Shown here piece after piece: positions 34,261-45,140 of a stretch of 64,000 bases of DNA. Under the pieces are notes generated by a model. The model did no database searches, was not told the DNA's origin, and saw nothing but the letters and a program-made list of their open reading frames with translations. Origin of the DNA: Hypericibacter adhaerens (GTDB lineage Bacteria; Pseudomonadota; Alphaproteobacteria; Dongiales; Dongiaceae). The DNA lies in assembly GCF_008728835.1 (NCBI RefSeq), contig NZ_CP042582.1:1240001-1304000 (forward strand). The letters run 5' to 3'. The stretch's first letter is position 1. Every line of letters starts with the position of its first letter. Made by a program: the position numbers and the translations under genes.

Positions 34261-35699
34261 TCGCCCGCTCCCTTGAAAGTCTTGGGCTGGCTCGCCTGCA
34301 GCGCCTTGAGCTGCTCGGGGAGCGCGTTCGCCCAATAGGTGATGCTGCCGGCGCCGAGGCAGACGACGAGGTCGCCCGGCTGCGCCCGCTCGTGGATCAT
34401 GGCCGGCAGGGCTTCGGGATTGGGCAGCGGCGAGACATGGCGATGGCCGCGGTTCTGCAGGCCCGCGACCAGCGCATCGCGGCTGGCGCCCTCGATCGGC
34501 GCCTCGCCCGCGGTATAGACGTCGGCCACGATCACCTCGTCGGCGTCGTTGAAGCAGGCGCAGAATTCCTCGAACAGGTTCTTGAGCCGGGTGAAGCGGT
34601 GCGGCTGCACCACGGCGATGACGCGGCCTTGCGTCGCGCCGCGCGCGGCGCGCAGCACCGCCGCGATCTCGACCGGGTGGTGACCGTAATCGTCGATCAC
34701 GGTGATGCCGCCGGCCTCGCCCGTGCGGGTGAAGCGGCGCTTGACGCCGGCGAAGGAGCCGAGCCCCTTGCGGATGATGTCGTCGCCGATGCCCATCTCG
34801 TGCGCGACGGCAATGGCGGCCAGCGAGTTCTGCACGTTGTGGGCACCATGCATCGGCAGATGGAGGCGCTCGATGCGGCGCTCCTCGTGCTGGTGGCGAT
34901 CCTGGATGACGACATCGTAGGTGGCGCCGGCCGGCCCGACCTCGACATTGACCGCGCGCACCAGCGCCTGCGGGCTCATGCCGTAGGTCACGATGCGCCG
35001 GTCGGACACGCGCGGGATCATGGCCTGCACCACCGGATGGTCGATGCAGAGCGTGGCGAAGCCGTAGAAGGGGATGTTCTTGACGAACTCCTCGTAGGCC
35101 CGGTTCATCGCCTCGACCGTGCCGTAGAAATCGAGATGCTCGGGGTCCATGTTGGTGACGATGACGATCGTCGCCGGCAGCTTGACGAAGGTGCCGTCGG
35201 ATTCGTCGGCCTCGACCACCATCCAGTCGCCCGAGCCCAGCCGCGCGTTGGTGCCGTAGCTGTTGATGATGCCGCCGTTGATGATGGTGGGATCGAGCCC
35301 CGCGGCGTCGATGAGCTGGGCGACCAGCGAGGTCGTGGTGGTCTTGCCATGCGTGCCGCCAATCGCGACCGACCATTTGAGCCGCATCAGCTCGGCCAGC
35401 ATCTCGGCGCGGCGCACCACCGGCAGGAACCGGGCGCGCGCCTGGACGACCTCGGGATTCTCCGGCTTGATCGCCGAGGAGACGACCACCACCTCGGCCT
35501 GGCCCAGATTCTCGGCCTTGTGGCCGATCTCGACGGGGATACCCAGCGTCCGGAGGCGTTTCACGTTGCCGCTGTCGGCCGCATCCGAGCCCTGCACCCG
35601 GTAGCCCAGATTGTGCAGGATCTCGGCGATGCCGCTCATGCCGATGCCGCCGATGCCGACGAAATGGATGATGCCGATGTCGAGCGGAAGGGCCCTCAT
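34257..35699 (-). CDS. murC: UDP-N-acetylmuramate--L-alanine ligase MurC
   Basis: MurC adds L-alanine to UDP-MurNAc, the first stem-peptide step. The 480-residue chain has the N-terminal UDP-binding block [19 protein letters not shown], the ATP loop [13 protein letters not shown] and the domain-2 block [11 protein letters not shown]. The C-terminal domain begins with [15 protein letters not shown] and contains [14 protein letters not shown]. The ATG at 35699 overlaps the murG stop by four bases, and its own stop overlaps murB by four bases. Confidence 0.97.
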   Translation of the reverse strand: MRALPLDIGIIHFVGIGGIGMSGIAEILHNLGYRVQGSDAADSGNVKRLRTLGIPVEIGHKAENLGQAEVVVVSSAIKPENPEVVQARARFLPVVRRAEMLAELMRLKWSVAIGGTHGKTTTTSLVAQLIDAAGLDPTIINGGIINSYGTNARLGSGDWMVVEADESDGTFVKLPATIVIVTNMDPEHLDFYGTVEAMNRAYEEFVKNIPFYGFATLCIDHPVVQAMIPRVSDRRIVTYGMSPQALVRAVNVEVGPAGATYDVVIQDRHQHEERRIERLHLPMHGAHNVQNSLAAIAVAHEMGIGDDIIRKGLGSFAGVKRRFTRTGEAGGITVIDDYGHHPVEIAAVLRAARGATQGRVIAVVQPHRFTRLKNLFEEFCACFNDADEVIVADVYTAGEAPIEGASRDALVAGLQNRGHRHVSPLPNPEALPAMIHERAQPGDLVVCLGAGSITYWANALPEQLKALQASQPKTFKGAGE

Positions 35700-36820
35700 G
35701 CGGCCTCCTTCCCGGCGCTCTGCGGCGCCAACGATTCGGCGAGATCGGCGAGCCGTTCGGCCGCGTCGACATGGGCGAGCCGGCGCGAGGCCGCCGCAGC
35801 GGCGGCGAGCTGCTCGGGATGAACGAGCAGCGCCGTCAGCCGCTGGGCCAGCGCCTCGGGGGTAAACTCGGATTCGGTCATGACCCAGGCCGCACCCGCC
35901 TCCGCCATGGCGCGGGCATTGGCGGTCTGGTGGTCGTCGGCGGCGAAACGATAGGGCACCAGGATCGCCGGACGTCCGGCCGCCTGGAGCTCGGCCACGG
36001 TCGAGGCGCCCGAGCGGGCGATCATGAGATGCACGCGCGCGAGCCGGGCCGGCATGTCGGCGAAGAAGGGCTTGAGCTCGGCGGCGAAGCCCAGCTTGCG
36101 GTAGGTGGCGGCCACGGCGTCGAGATCCTCGGCGCGGCATTGCTGGGCCAGACGCAGGCGGGCGCGCTCCGGCGCTCCCAGCTTCTCGAGGGCGGCCGGG
36201 ATCACTTGCGACAGGATGCGGGCTCCCTGGCTGCCGCCGATGACGAGGAGCTCCAGCACGCCGCCGGGCGCGGGCGCCACATATGTACTGTGGCTCAGGG
36301 CCGCGATCGCCGGGCGGACCGGGTTGCCGGTCAGCACCGCATGTTTCCGGCCGGCGGCGGAGAGGGCGCCGACCTGCTCGAAGCAGGTGGCGATGCGCTG
36401 GGCGCGGCCGGCCAGCAGGCGGTTGGCGCGGCCCATCACGGCGTTCTGCTCGTGGAGCAGCAGCGGCACGCGGGCATGGGAGGCCGCGAGCATGGCCGGG
36501 ACCGAGGCGTAGCCGCCGAAGCCCACCGCCAGCGCGGGCCGGGCCGCGCGGACGATCTTGCGGGCCTCGAAATAGCCTTGGGCCAGGCGCATCAGGCCGC
36601 TGAGCCGGTCGGCGAGGCGCTTGCCGGCGAGAGCGCCGGCCGCGATGCGCCGGGTCTCGACCTCGGGGAGCCGGTCGCCGAAGCCCTGGCCGCGCTTGTC
36701 GGTCACCAGCATGACGCGCCGGCCGCGCTTGAGCAGGGCGGCCGCGAGCGCCTCGGCCGGGAACATATGCCCGCCCGTGCCGCCGGCCGTCAGAAGGATG
36801 GGAGCGATGGCGCTCATCAT
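35696..36820 (-). CDS. murG: UDP-GlcNAc:lipid I N-acetylglucosaminyltransferase MurG
   Basis: MurG is a peripheral GT-B enzyme on the inner face of the membrane that turns lipid I into lipid II. The 374-residue chain has [19 protein letters not shown] (donor loop 1), [13 protein letters not shown] and [15 protein letters not shown] (acceptor side). The C-terminal UDP-GlcNAc site ([39 protein letters not shown]) follows. The start overlaps the ftsW stop by four bases. Confidence 0.96.
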   Translation of the reverse strand: MMSAIAPILLTAGGTGGHMFPAEALAAALLKRGRRVMLVTDKRGQGFGDRLPEVETRRIAAGALAGKRLADRLSGLMRLAQGYFEARKIVRAARPALAVGFGGYASVPAMLAASHARVPLLLHEQNAVMGRANRLLAGRAQRIATCFEQVGALSAAGRKHAVLTGNPVRPAIAALSHSTYVAPAPGGVLELLVIGGSQGARILSQVIPAALEKLGAPERARLRLAQQCRAEDLDAVAATYRKLGFAAELKPFFADMPARLARVHLMIARSGASTVAELQAAGRPAILVPYRFAADDHQTANARAMAEAGAAWVMTESEFTPEALAQRLTALLVHPEQLAAAAAASRRLAHVDAAERLADLAESLAPQSAGKEAA

Positions 36821-37938
36821 TCCTCCCCCAGCCCGACGCGCCGGCGCGTCAGCGCCAGCAGCATGCCGATCGAGAGCGCGCAGGCGAGAAGCGACGAGCC
36901 GCCATAGCTGATGAAGGGCAGCGTCATGCCCTTGGTCGGCATCAGATGCAGGCTGGAGGCCATGTTGACCACGGCCTGGAGCCCGAAGGTCACCAGCAGG
37001 CCCGCCGCCGCCAGCAGCACGAAGAGGTTGCGCTCCTGCAGCAGGCGGGCGATGCCGCGGGCCATGACGAAGGCGAAGAGGGCCACGATGAAGAGGCAGA
37101 CGATGGCGCCGAGCTCCTCGCCCGCGACCGCGAACACGAAATCGGCATGGGCGTCGGGGAGCACCATCTTGACCGTGCCTTCGCCCGGGCCCTGGCCGAA
37201 CAGGCCGCCATTGCGGAAGGCGTCGAGCGCGCGGTCGACCTGGTAGCTGTCGCCCGCGGCCGGATTGAGGAACCCGTTCACGCGCTCGGTCACATGCGGG
37301 AACAGGAAATAGGCGCCGACCAGCCCCATCACGCCCACGCCGGCCAGCGCGCCGACCCAGAGCAGGGGCAGGCCCGCGAGGAAGAACTGGGCGAACCAGG
37401 TGCAGCTCACCACCACGGTCATGCCGAGGTCGGGCTGGGCCATCAGCACGACCACCACCAGGAGATAGAGCGCGATCGAGATCAGGTTGCCCGGGATCCG
37501 GTCCGGCCCGTGCTGGGCCGAGAACATCCAGGCGGCCACGACCGCGAAGCAGGGCTTCACGAACTCGGAGGGCTGCAGCGAGAAGCCGGCGAGGTCGAGC
37601 CAGCGGGTGGCGCCCTTGATCTCCTGGCCCATGAAGAGGGTCATGACCGTCAGGCCCAGGAACAGGAGGAAGCCGAGCGTCGCGGCGCGCCGGATCGTGC
37701 GCACGCTCATCAGCGAGGTCGCGACCAGGATCGCGATTGCGATCGGCAGGAGCGCGAAGTGGTGGCGCACCAGGCTGAAGCTGTCGAGGCGGATGCGGGT
37801 GGCGACGGCCGGGCTCGCCGCCAGGCTCATCATCATGCCGATGCCGATCAGCAGGCCGACGGCCGCCAGCGTCCAGCGGTCGACGGTCCACCACCAGCGG
37901 CCCAGGATGCTGCGGTCGTTGCGGGCGAAGGTGCTCAC
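36817..37938 (-). CDS. ftsW: Peptidoglycan glycosyltransferase FtsW
   Basis: FtsW is a SEDS-family septal glycan polymerase that works with FtsI. The 373-residue protein has about ten membrane helices. It carries the SEDS blocks [29 protein letters not shown] and [16 protein letters not shown], whose acidic residues are functionally important. The C-terminal block [16 protein letters not shown] is also present. It starts with GTG at 37938, overlapping the murD stop (GTGA). An ATG-initiated frame further upstream would include murD sequence read out of frame. Confidence 0.95.
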   Translation of the reverse strand: MSTFARNDRSILGRWWWTVDRWTLAAVGLLIGIGMMMSLAASPAVATRIRLDSFSLVRHHFALLPIAIAILVATSLMSVRTIRRAATLGFLLFLGLTVMTLFMGQEIKGATRWLDLAGFSLQPSEFVKPCFAVVAAWMFSAQHGPDRIPGNLISIALYLLVVVVLMAQPDLGMTVVVSCTWFAQFFLAGLPLLWVGALAGVGVMGLVGAYFLFPHVTERVNGFLNPAAGDSYQVDRALDAFRNGGLFGQGPGEGTVKMVLPDAHADFVFAVAGEELGAIVCLFIVALFAFVMARGIARLLQERNLFVLLAAAGLLVTFGLQAVVNMASSLHLMPTKGMTLPFISYGGSSLLACALSIGMLLALTRRRVGLGEE

Positions 37939-39341
37939 GAAGCCCTCCGCGGGCCGCCGGCCCCGAGCTTGAGCACGAGCTGGCGGAAGACGTCGCCGCG
38001 CTGCTCGAAATTGGCGAACTGGTCGAAGGAGGCGCAGGCCGGCGAGAGCAGCACCACGGCGCCCGGCCGGCGGTCCTTCTGGGCCTGGGCGTGGGCGGCC
38101 GCGACCGCGCGGTCGAGCGTGCCGCATTCGGTGGCGGCGACCTGGCCCTTCAGGGTCTTGGCGAAGGCGGCCGAGGCCTCGCCGATCAGATAGGCATGGG
38201 CGATGCGCGGGAAGAGCGGCTTCAGGCTCTCGATGCCGCCTTCCTTGGGCTTGCCGCCGAGGATCCAGTAGATCGGCTGGTAGCAGACCAGCGCCTTCTG
38301 GGTGGCGTCGGCGTTGGTGGCCTTGCTGTCGTTGACATAGCGGACATCGCCGATGGTCGCGATCAGCTCCTGGCGATGGGCGAGGCCGGGATAGCTTTCG
38401 ATGCCCTCGAGGATCGGCGCCCGCGCGAGGCCCAGCGCCCGCATGGCGGCGTAAGCGGCGGCCGCGTTCTGCCAGTTATGCTCGCCGGGCAGCGTGGCGA
38501 CGCCCGCGAGGTCGAGCACGGCCTCGGCCTTGCCGTCGAGATCGTCCACCAGCTTGCCGCTGGCGCCGGAGACTCCGCCGGGAGCGGGTCGAATCGAAGA
38601 GATCGGCACGACTCGCGGGCCCTTGCGCGCGGCGATTCGGGCCTGGAGCTGGCGGCTGGGCTCGTCATCGATGCCGATGATGGCCGTGTCCTCGGCGGTC
38701 TGGCGCCGGAAGATGCGCTCCTTGGCGGCGATATAGCCGCCCATATCGCCATGGCGGTCGATATGGTCGGGCGTGATGTTGAGCAGGACCGCCGCCGTAG
38801 GCTTCAGCGAGGGCGTGATCTCGAGCTGATAGGAGGAGAGCTCCAGCACATAGATGCCGGCGGCCCCCATCGCGGGCAGGGCCAGCGCCGGCGTACCTAT
38901 ATTGCCGCCGACCGCGACCTGCCGGCCGGCCGAGGCCAGGATATGGCCGGTCAGCGCCGTGGTGGTCGATTTGCCGTTGGTGCCGGTGATGGCGAGGAGC
39001 CGCGCATGGGGCTGGGCCCTGAGCAGCAGCTCGACATCGCCGATGATCGGCCGGTTCGCGGCCTTGGCCTGAGCCGCCACCGGGTGGGGCTTGGGGAAGC
39101 TGTGCGGAATGCCGGGGCTCAGGACCAGCGCCTCGATCCGCCGCCAGTCGGCGCTGGCGAGATCGACCGGCTCGATCCCTTCGGCCGCGAGCTTCGCGCG
39201 CGCCTCGGCCGAATCGTCCCAGGCCCAGACCGTGGCGCCGCCGGCCTTGAGCGCCTTCGCCGCCACGAGCCCGGACTTGCCCAGGCCGAGAACGGCGAAG
39301 GTATGGCCGGCGAGACCGGGAATGCGGATGAGGTCGGTCAA
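37935..39341 (-). CDS. murD: UDP-N-acetylmuramoylalanine--D-glutamate ligase MurD
   Basis: MurD adds D-glutamate to UDP-MurNAc-L-Ala. The 468-residue chain shows the N-terminal fold TFAVLGLGKSGLVAAKAL, the ATP loop ITGTNGKSTTTAL, the NITPDHIDRHGDMGGY block and the C-terminal YVNDSKATNADATQKAL and LLSPACASFDQF blocks typical of MurD. mraY ends 10 bases upstream and ftsW overlaps its stop. Confidence 0.96.
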   Translation of the reverse strand: MTDLIRIPGLAGHTFAVLGLGKSGLVAAKALKAGGATVWAWDDSAEARAKLAAEGIEPVDLASADWRRIEALVLSPGIPHSFPKPHPVAAQAKAANRPIIGDVELLLRAQPHARLLAITGTNGKSTTTALTGHILASAGRQVAVGGNIGTPALALPAMGAAGIYVLELSSYQLEITPSLKPTAAVLLNITPDHIDRHGDMGGYIAAKERIFRRQTAEDTAIIGIDDEPSRQLQARIAARKGPRVVPISSIRPAPGGVSGASGKLVDDLDGKAEAVLDLAGVATLPGEHNWQNAAAAYAAMRALGLARAPILEGIESYPGLAHRQELIATIGDVRYVNDSKATNADATQKALVCYQPIYWILGGKPKEGGIESLKPLFPRIAHAYLIGEASAAFAKTLKGQVAATECGTLDRAVAAAHAQAQKDRRPGAVVLLSPACASFDQFANFEQRGDVFRQLVLKLGAGGPRRAS

Positions 39342-39351
39342 GCGCGCTTCC

Positions 39352-40440
39352 TCAACGCAGCTTCAAGGTGGAGAGCCCGGCCAAGGCCAGGATCGAGGCG
39401 ATGATCCAGAAGCGGATCACGATGGTGGGCTCGGCCCAGCCCTTCTTCTCGAAGTGGTGGTGCAGCGGCGCCATGCGGAAGACGCGCTTGCCGGTGAGCT
39501 TGAAGGAGACGACCTGGACGATGACCGAGGCGGTCTCGAGGACGAAAAGCCCGCCCACGATCGCCAGCACCAGCTCGTGCTTGACGACGACGCTGATGGC
39601 GCCGAGCGCGCCGCCCATCGAGAGCGACCCGGTGTCGCCCATGAAGACCATGGCGGGCGGCGCGTTGAACCAGAGGAAGCCGAGGCTGGCACCCACGAGG
39701 GCGGCGCAGAAGACGGCGAGTTCGCCAGAGCCGGCCACGAAATGGAGCTGCAGATAGTTGGCGAACACCGCGTTGCCCACGAGATAAGCGATGAGGGCAA
39801 AGCAGCCCGCAACGATCATTACCGGGACGATCGCGAGTCCGTCGAGACCATCCGTGAGATTTACTGCATTTGATGCGCCGACCATCACGAAGACGGCGAA
39901 CGGAACGAAGAGCCAGCCGAGCTGGATCAGGATGTCCTTGAAGAAGGGAACCGTGAGTCCGGTCGAGAGCGGCTCGTTGGTGAGTCGCATCGCGGCGTAA
40001 GCGGCGACCGCGCCGATCGCGATCTGCGCCACCAGCTTGAAGCGGCCGGGCAGCCCCTTGCTGCCGCGCTTGGTGAGCTTCAGATAGTCGTCGCCGAAGC
40101 CGACCGCGCCGAAGCCGATCGTCACGAACAGCACGATCCAGACATAGCCGTTGGCGAGATCGGCCCAGAGCAGGGTCGAGATCGTGACCGCCAGCAGGAT
40201 CAGCACGCCGCCCATGGTGGGCGTGCCCTTCTTGGTCAGGAGATGGGACTCGGGTCCGTCGCTGCGAATCGGCTGGCCATGCGGCTGCTTGCTCTTCAGC
40301 CAGGCGATGACGCGGGGCCCGAGCAGGAAGCTCAAGAGCAGCGCCGTCATCACCGCGCCGCCGCTGCGGAAGGTGAGGTAGCGGAAGATGTTGAAGAGCG
40401 AGCTCTCTTCGGCAAATGGGGCAAGAAGGTTGTAGAGCAC
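39352..40440 (-). CDS. mraY: Phospho-N-acetylmuramoyl-pentapeptide transferase MraY
   Basis: MraY is an inner-membrane enzyme that moves phospho-MurNAc-pentapeptide to undecaprenyl phosphate, making lipid I. The 362-residue protein has about ten helices. Signature blocks are [20 protein letters not shown] and [18 protein letters not shown] (the Asp pair). [29 protein letters not shown] and the HHHFEKKGW histidine motif are also present. murF ends 15 bases upstream. Confidence 0.97.
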   Translation of the reverse strand: MLYNLLAPFAEESSLFNIFRYLTFRSGGAVMTALLLSFLLGPRVIAWLKSKQPHGQPIRSDGPESHLLTKKGTPTMGGVLILLAVTISTLLWADLANGYVWIVLFVTIGFGAVGFGDDYLKLTKRGSKGLPGRFKLVAQIAIGAVAAYAAMRLTNEPLSTGLTVPFFKDILIQLGWLFVPFAVFVMVGASNAVNLTDGLDGLAIVPVMIVAGCFALIAYLVGNAVFANYLQLHFVAGSGELAVFCAALVGASLGFLWFNAPPAMVFMGDTGSLSMGGALGAISVVVKHELVLAIVGGLFVLETASVIVQVVSFKLTGKRVFRMAPLHHHFEKKGWAEPTIVIRFWIIASILALAGLSTLKLR

Positions 40441-40455
40441 GTTGGTTTCGCCCCC

Positions 40456-41913
40456 TTAATTGCCGTTGGCCGCGCGCGGCATCGGTGCCGAGGCGCCCAT
40501 CGCCTTGATGGCTTCGACGATCGGCGCCATGCGGGTGCCGAGCGATCCCTTGACCAGGACCACGTCGCCCGGCTTCAGCATCGCCAGCACCGGGGCGATG
40601 ATCTCGGCACTCGTCTCGGCATGGGCGGCGCGCATCGCCGCCGGCAGGGCGGCGTCGAGATTCGTCATGAGCGGACCGACGGTGAAGGCCAGCTCGACTC
40701 CGGCCGCGATCAGGTCGGGCGCGAGTCCGGCATGGAGCGCCGGGCTCTCGGGCCCCAGCTCGCGCATGTCGCCCAGGACGGCGATGCGCCGCCCGCCATT
40801 GCGGGGCTTGGCCTGGGCCAGCACGCGGAGGGCCGCGCGCACGGCCGCCGGGCTCGCATTGTAGCTCTCGTCGATCAGCTCGATGCTGCCGCCGCCGCGC
40901 TGGGCGGGAAGCATCACCTGGCTGCGCTGGCCGCGGCCCTTGGGGGGCAGGACCTTGGCGAAGGCGGATGCGGCTTGGTGCAGATCGGCGCCGGCCGCTT
41001 TCACCGCCGCCAGGACCGCCAGGCTGTTCATGACCCAGTGCTGGCCCGGCGCCCCGATGCAATAGTCGAGCCGCTCGCCCTCGATGACCGCGTTGACGGC
41101 GCTGCAGGTGGCCTGCAGCGAGCAGTCGAGCAGGCGGGAGGTCGCCTCGGGGTGGCTGCCGAAACCGATGATCTGCCGCAGGCCGTGGCGGCGGGCATGG
41201 CCGGCCAGGCGCTCGAACTGGGCATTGTCGCGGTTGAGGATCGCGATGCCGTCGGCATCCATGCCCTCGAAGATCTCGGCCTTGGCGTCGGCCACCGCCT
41301 CGATCGAGGCGAAGAACTCCATATGGGCGGCCTCGATCGTGGTGATGATCGTGATCTCGGGGCGGACCTGGCGGGACAGGGGCCCGAGCTCGCCGGCATG
41401 GTTCATGCCGAGCTCGAACACGCCATAGACCGTGTCCCGCGGCATGCGGGCGAGGGTGAGGGGCACGCCCCACTGGTTGTTGAAGCTGCCGGCGGCGGCG
41501 AAGGTCGGGGCCTGGCCGGACAGCACCGTCTTCAGCGCTTCCTTGGTGCCGGTCTTGCCGACGCTGCCGGTGATGCCGATGCGCCTGGCCTTGCAGCGCG
41601 CACGCGAGGCCTGGCCCATCCGCTCGAGCCCGGCCAGCGTCTCCTCGACCATCAGCAGCGGCGCATCCGCGCCGAGACCCTCGGGGCGGCGGTGCGCCAG
41701 CGCGGCGACCGCGCCGGCGGCGAGCGACTTGCCGATATAGTCATGCCCGTCGAAGCTCGGCCCCTTGAGGGCGACGAAGAGGTCGCCCGGCTCGACCGTG
41801 CGGCTGTCGATGGAGATGCCGGTCGCGGCCCAGCCCGGCGCGCCCTGGAGCTGTCCCCGGGCGGCGCTCGCGGCGTCGGCGGCGGTCCAGAGCACGGGCC
41901 TGGCGGCGGTCAT
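40456..41913 (-). CDS. murF: UDP-MurNAc-tripeptide:D-Ala-D-Ala ligase MurF
   Basis: MurF adds the D-Ala-D-Ala dipeptide made by Ddl. The 485-residue chain has the N-terminal GISIDSRTVEPGDLFVALKG block, the ATP loop ITGSVGKTGTKEAL, FELGMNHAGELGPLS, and the C-terminal DESYNASPAAVRAAL and GGRRIAVLGDMRELG blocks. It overlaps murE by four bases. Together murC, D, E and F in this cluster give the full stem-peptide pathway. Confidence 0.96.
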   Translation of the reverse strand: MTAARPVLWTAADAASAARGQLQGAPGWAATGISIDSRTVEPGDLFVALKGPSFDGHDYIGKSLAAGAVAALAHRRPEGLGADAPLLMVEETLAGLERMGQASRARCKARRIGITGSVGKTGTKEALKTVLSGQAPTFAAAGSFNNQWGVPLTLARMPRDTVYGVFELGMNHAGELGPLSRQVRPEITIITTIEAAHMEFFASIEAVADAKAEIFEGMDADGIAILNRDNAQFERLAGHARRHGLRQIIGFGSHPEATSRLLDCSLQATCSAVNAVIEGERLDYCIGAPGQHWVMNSLAVLAAVKAAGADLHQAASAFAKVLPPKGRGQRSQVMLPAQRGGGSIELIDESYNASPAAVRAALRVLAQAKPRNGGRRIAVLGDMRELGPESPALHAGLAPDLIAAGVELAFTVGPLMTNLDAALPAAMRAAHAETSAEIIAPVLAMLKPGDVVLVKGSLGTRMAPIVEAIKAMGASAPMPRAANGN

Positions 41914-43403
41914 GCGCCACCCCCGATGCTGCGGCCGCCCAGCGCCAGCGCCGCGGTGCGGGCGACCTCGGCGTCGTCGAACGGAAGGGTGACCGAGCCG
42001 ATCTTCTGGCCCGTCTCGTGGCCTTTGCCGGCGATCACCAGGAGGTCGCCGGCCTCGAGCTCGCTCACCGCCGTCCGGATGGCGAGCGCCCGGTCGCCGA
42101 TCTCGCGGGCACCGGGGGCGGCGGCCAGGATGGCGGCGCGGATGGCAGCCGGGTCCTCGCTGCGCGGATTGTCGTCGGTCACGATGACCGTATCGGCGAG
42201 CTCGGCGGCGATGGCGCCCATCACCGGCCGCTTGGCGCGGTCGCGGTCGCCGCCGCAGCCGAACACCAGCACCAGCCGGTTGCGGGCCAGCGGCCGGAGC
42301 TCGGCCAGGATCGTGCGCAGCGCCTCGGGCTTGTGCGAATAATCCACCAGGATCGTGGCGCCGCTCGGATGGCGGGCCACCAGCTCGATGCGGCCATGGA
42401 CGCCGCTGAGCTGGGCGAGCTTGCCGGCCGCCTCGGCCGGTTCGCTGCCGGTGCCGATGACGAGGCCCAGCGCCGTCAGCGCGTTATAGGCCTGGAAGCC
42501 GCCGGCCACCGGGAAGATCAGCTCCATGCGCTGGCCGAACACCTCGAGGGTCAGTCGCTGGCCCTCGGGCAGCAGGACCTGATCGACCAGGGTCAGGTCC
42601 TTGCCGGCCTTGCCGAAGGCGATGGTGGCGAGCCCCCGCTGCTTGCAGATCGCCAGCAGCAGCTCGAAATGGTCGCTGTCGGCATTGAGCACCGCCGTGC
42701 CGTTGGCCGGCAGCAGCTGCTCGAACAGCCGCGCCTTGGCCCGGAAATAGCGCGCCAGGGTGCCGTGATAGTCGAGATGGTCATGGGAGAGGTTGGTGAA
42801 GGCCGCGGCCTTGAGCTTCACCCCCTCGAGCCGGAACTGGTCGAGCCCGTGGCTCGAGGCCTCCATCGCCAGATGGTCGATGCCGCCCTGGGCCAGCTCC
42901 GCCAGCAGGCGATGCAGCTCGATCGGATCGGGCGTGGTGAGCTCGCCCGGATTGTCGTGGCCCGGCGCCACCACGCCCAGCGTGCCGAGGCTGCCGGCGC
43001 GGAAGCCCAGGAGCGTCCAGAGCTGGCGCGCGAAATGCGCGGTCGAGGTCTTGCCGCTGGTGCCGGTGACGGCGGCGATGATCTTGGGCTGCTTGCGATA
43101 GAAGCGGGCGGCCAGGAGAGCCAGGCGCCGGCGCGGGTTCTGGTCGAGGATGACGGGGGTGCGGCCGATCTCGGCCGGCAGCTCGGTGTCGAGCGGCGCC
43201 AGCACGGCGGCGGCCCCGCGCTTCAGCGCGTCGAGGATATAGGCGCGGCCGTCGGCGCGCGCGCCGGGCAGGGCGGCGAACAGGTAGCCGGGCTCGATGC
43301 GCCGCGAATCCGCGCTCAAGCCCGTGATCTCGATTTCCGCCGCCGCCGTCGCCACGTCCGTCTTCCGTTCCTCCAGGAGATCCTTGAGCCGCACCGGCCC
43401 CAC
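41910..43403 (-). CDS. murE: UDP-MurNAc-dipeptide:meso-diaminopimelate ligase MurE
   Basis: MurE adds the third stem-peptide residue. The 497-residue chain shows the N-terminal GLSADSRRIEPGYLFAALPG block, the ATP loop VTGTSGKTSTAHFA and the domain-2 block NLSHDHLDYHGT. The motif DNPRSE (around residue 411) marks meso-diaminopimelate specificity, as opposed to the lysine-type motif. It starts 6 bases after ftsI and overlaps murF by four. Confidence 0.96.
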   Translation of the reverse strand: MGPVRLKDLLEERKTDVATAAAEIEITGLSADSRRIEPGYLFAALPGARADGRAYILDALKRGAAAVLAPLDTELPAEIGRTPVILDQNPRRRLALLAARFYRKQPKIIAAVTGTSGKTSTAHFARQLWTLLGFRAGSLGTLGVVAPGHDNPGELTTPDPIELHRLLAELAQGGIDHLAMEASSHGLDQFRLEGVKLKAAAFTNLSHDHLDYHGTLARYFRAKARLFEQLLPANGTAVLNADSDHFELLLAICKQRGLATIAFGKAGKDLTLVDQVLLPEGQRLTLEVFGQRMELIFPVAGGFQAYNALTALGLVIGTGSEPAEAAGKLAQLSGVHGRIELVARHPSGATILVDYSHKPEALRTILAELRPLARNRLVLVFGCGGDRDRAKRPVMGAIAAELADTVIVTDDNPRSEDPAAIRAAILAAAPGAREIGDRALAIRTAVSELEAGDLLVIAGKGHETGQKIGSVTLPFDDAEVARTAALALGGRSIGGGA

Positions 43404-43409
43404 TCCGTC

Positions 43410-45140
43410 CTATTCCGTGCCGCGCGCCGACACGAGCAGCGCCGCGGTGCCGGAGGGTGTTTCGTTCAGGTCCTGCGGCGGGATGCCGAGCAGCGGCGCC
43501 ATGCGCTGGACGATGCGTCCGACCGCCGGTGCCGCGACCCAGCCGCCGGTCGCATAGCCGTAGGAGCTCGCATTGGGCTTGGGGTCGTCGACCATCGCCA
43601 GCACGACGTAGCGCGGCGCGTTGATCGGGAAGACTCCCACGAAGGAGGCCATGCGTGCGTTGGCGACATAGCCATGGCTGCCCAGCTTGTCGGCCGTGCC
43701 GGTCTTGCCGCCGACGAAATAGCCCGGCACGTCGGCCTTCTTGCCGGTGCCCTTCTCGACCACGAGGCGCAGGAGCGAGCGGATCTCGGCCGAGGTCTCG
43801 GCCTTGATCACGCGCTGGCCGTCGGTGATCTCGTCGGCGCTGCGGTGGATCAGCGTCGCCGGCCGCATGATGCCGCCATTGACCATGGCCGCGACGCCGG
43901 TCACCAGATGCAGCGCGCTGACCGCGATGCCATGGCCGTAGGCGATCGTCATGGTGTTGATCGGGCGCCAGTCGGCCGGATACATCGGCGCGCCGGCCTC
44001 GGGGATCTCGATCGAGGCCCGGCGCAGCATGCCGATGCTGTCCATGAACTTGCGCTGGCGCTCGGTGCCGATGCGCTGGGCGATCAGGGCCGAGCCGATG
44101 TTGGAGGAATACATGATGACTTCCGAGACCGTCAGCGGACGGTTCTCGGGGTGGAAGTCGGAGATGGTGAAGCCCGCCACGCGCAAGGGGTGGCTGGCAT
44201 CGACGCTGTCATTGATGCCGATCACGCCGGAATCGAGCGCGCAGGCCGTGTTGAACACCTTGAAGGTGGAGCCCATCTCGTAGACGCCCAGGGTCGCGCG
44301 GTTGAAGCGCTGGTCGGGCGAGGCGTTGCCGGCATTGACGGGATCGAAGTCCGGCAGCGACACCATGGCGAGGATCTCGCCGGTATTGGCGTCGAGCACC
44401 ATGCCGGCGCCGCCGATCGCGGAGAAGTCGCTGATCGCGCGCTCGAGCTCGTCATGGAGGATATGCTGGACCCGGAGGTCGAGCGAGAGCTGGACCGGCT
44501 GGCCGCTCTTCAGCACGTCGTCGAAGGACTGCTCGATGCCGGCGAGGCCCTTGTTGTCCACGTCGGTGAAGCCCACGACATGGGCGGTCAGCGAGCCTTG
44601 CGGATAGACCCGGCGCTCCTCGCTCTGGAAGGCGAGGCCGGGAATGCCGAGGCGGTTGACCGCATATTGCTGGCGCGGCGTCAGATCGCGCTTGATCCAG
44701 ACGAAGCGGGCGTGGGCGGAGAGCTTTGCGGTCAGCTCGGCGGTGCTGAGCTCCGGCAGGATCTCGGCCAGCTTCGCCGCGGTGCCGGCGGGATCGCCGA
44801 TCTGCTGCGGGTCGGCATAGAGGGAGGCGGTGGCGAGGCTGGTCGCCAGCAGCACGCCGTTGCGGTCGAGGATGTCGGCGCGCGCGACGCTGAGATCGCG
44901 GCTCGGCGTCTGCGCGCTCTCGCGCTCGCCGCCGTCCCACACGCCGACCTCGAGCAGCCGCAGGCTGATGGCGAGGAACGCCACGAGGAACAGGCCGCCG
45001 CCGAGGAGCAGGCGCACATAGCCGGTCTCGAGTGCGCGCTTGCGCTCGCCGTCGAGCGCATGCAGGTCGGCGAAGCGCGGGGGCTTGGGATCGGCGAGCT
45101 GGGGACCGTGAGGATGGCGCGACGGGCGCGGCTTCATCAT
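43410..45140 (-). CDS. ftsI: Septal peptidoglycan transpeptidase FtsI (PBP3)
   Basis: FtsI is a class B penicillin-binding protein that cross-links septal peptidoglycan. A short cytoplasmic tail and one membrane helix (about 42-63) precede the pedestal domain. The transpeptidase domain contains the active-site serine motif STFK (291-294), SSN (345-347) and KTGT (479-482). No C-terminal PASTA domain is present. Its start overlaps ftsL by four bases. The length of 576 is typical of PBP3. Confidence 0.97.
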   Translation of the reverse strand: MMKPRPSRHPHGPQLADPKPPRFADLHALDGERKRALETGYVRLLLGGGLFLVAFLAISLRLLEVGVWDGGERESAQTPSRDLSVARADILDRNGVLLATSLATASLYADPQQIGDPAGTAAKLAEILPELSTAELTAKLSAHARFVWIKRDLTPRQQYAVNRLGIPGLAFQSEERRVYPQGSLTAHVVGFTDVDNKGLAGIEQSFDDVLKSGQPVQLSLDLRVQHILHDELERAISDFSAIGGAGMVLDANTGEILAMVSLPDFDPVNAGNASPDQRFNRATLGVYEMGSTFKVFNTACALDSGVIGINDSVDASHPLRVAGFTISDFHPENRPLTVSEVIMYSSNIGSALIAQRIGTERQRKFMDSIGMLRRASIEIPEAGAPMYPADWRPINTMTIAYGHGIAVSALHLVTGVAAMVNGGIMRPATLIHRSADEITDGQRVIKAETSAEIRSLLRLVVEKGTGKKADVPGYFVGGKTGTADKLGSHGYVANARMASFVGVFPINAPRYVVLAMVDDPKPNASSYGYATGGWVAAPAVGRIVQRMAPLLGIPPQDLNETPSGTAALLVSARGTE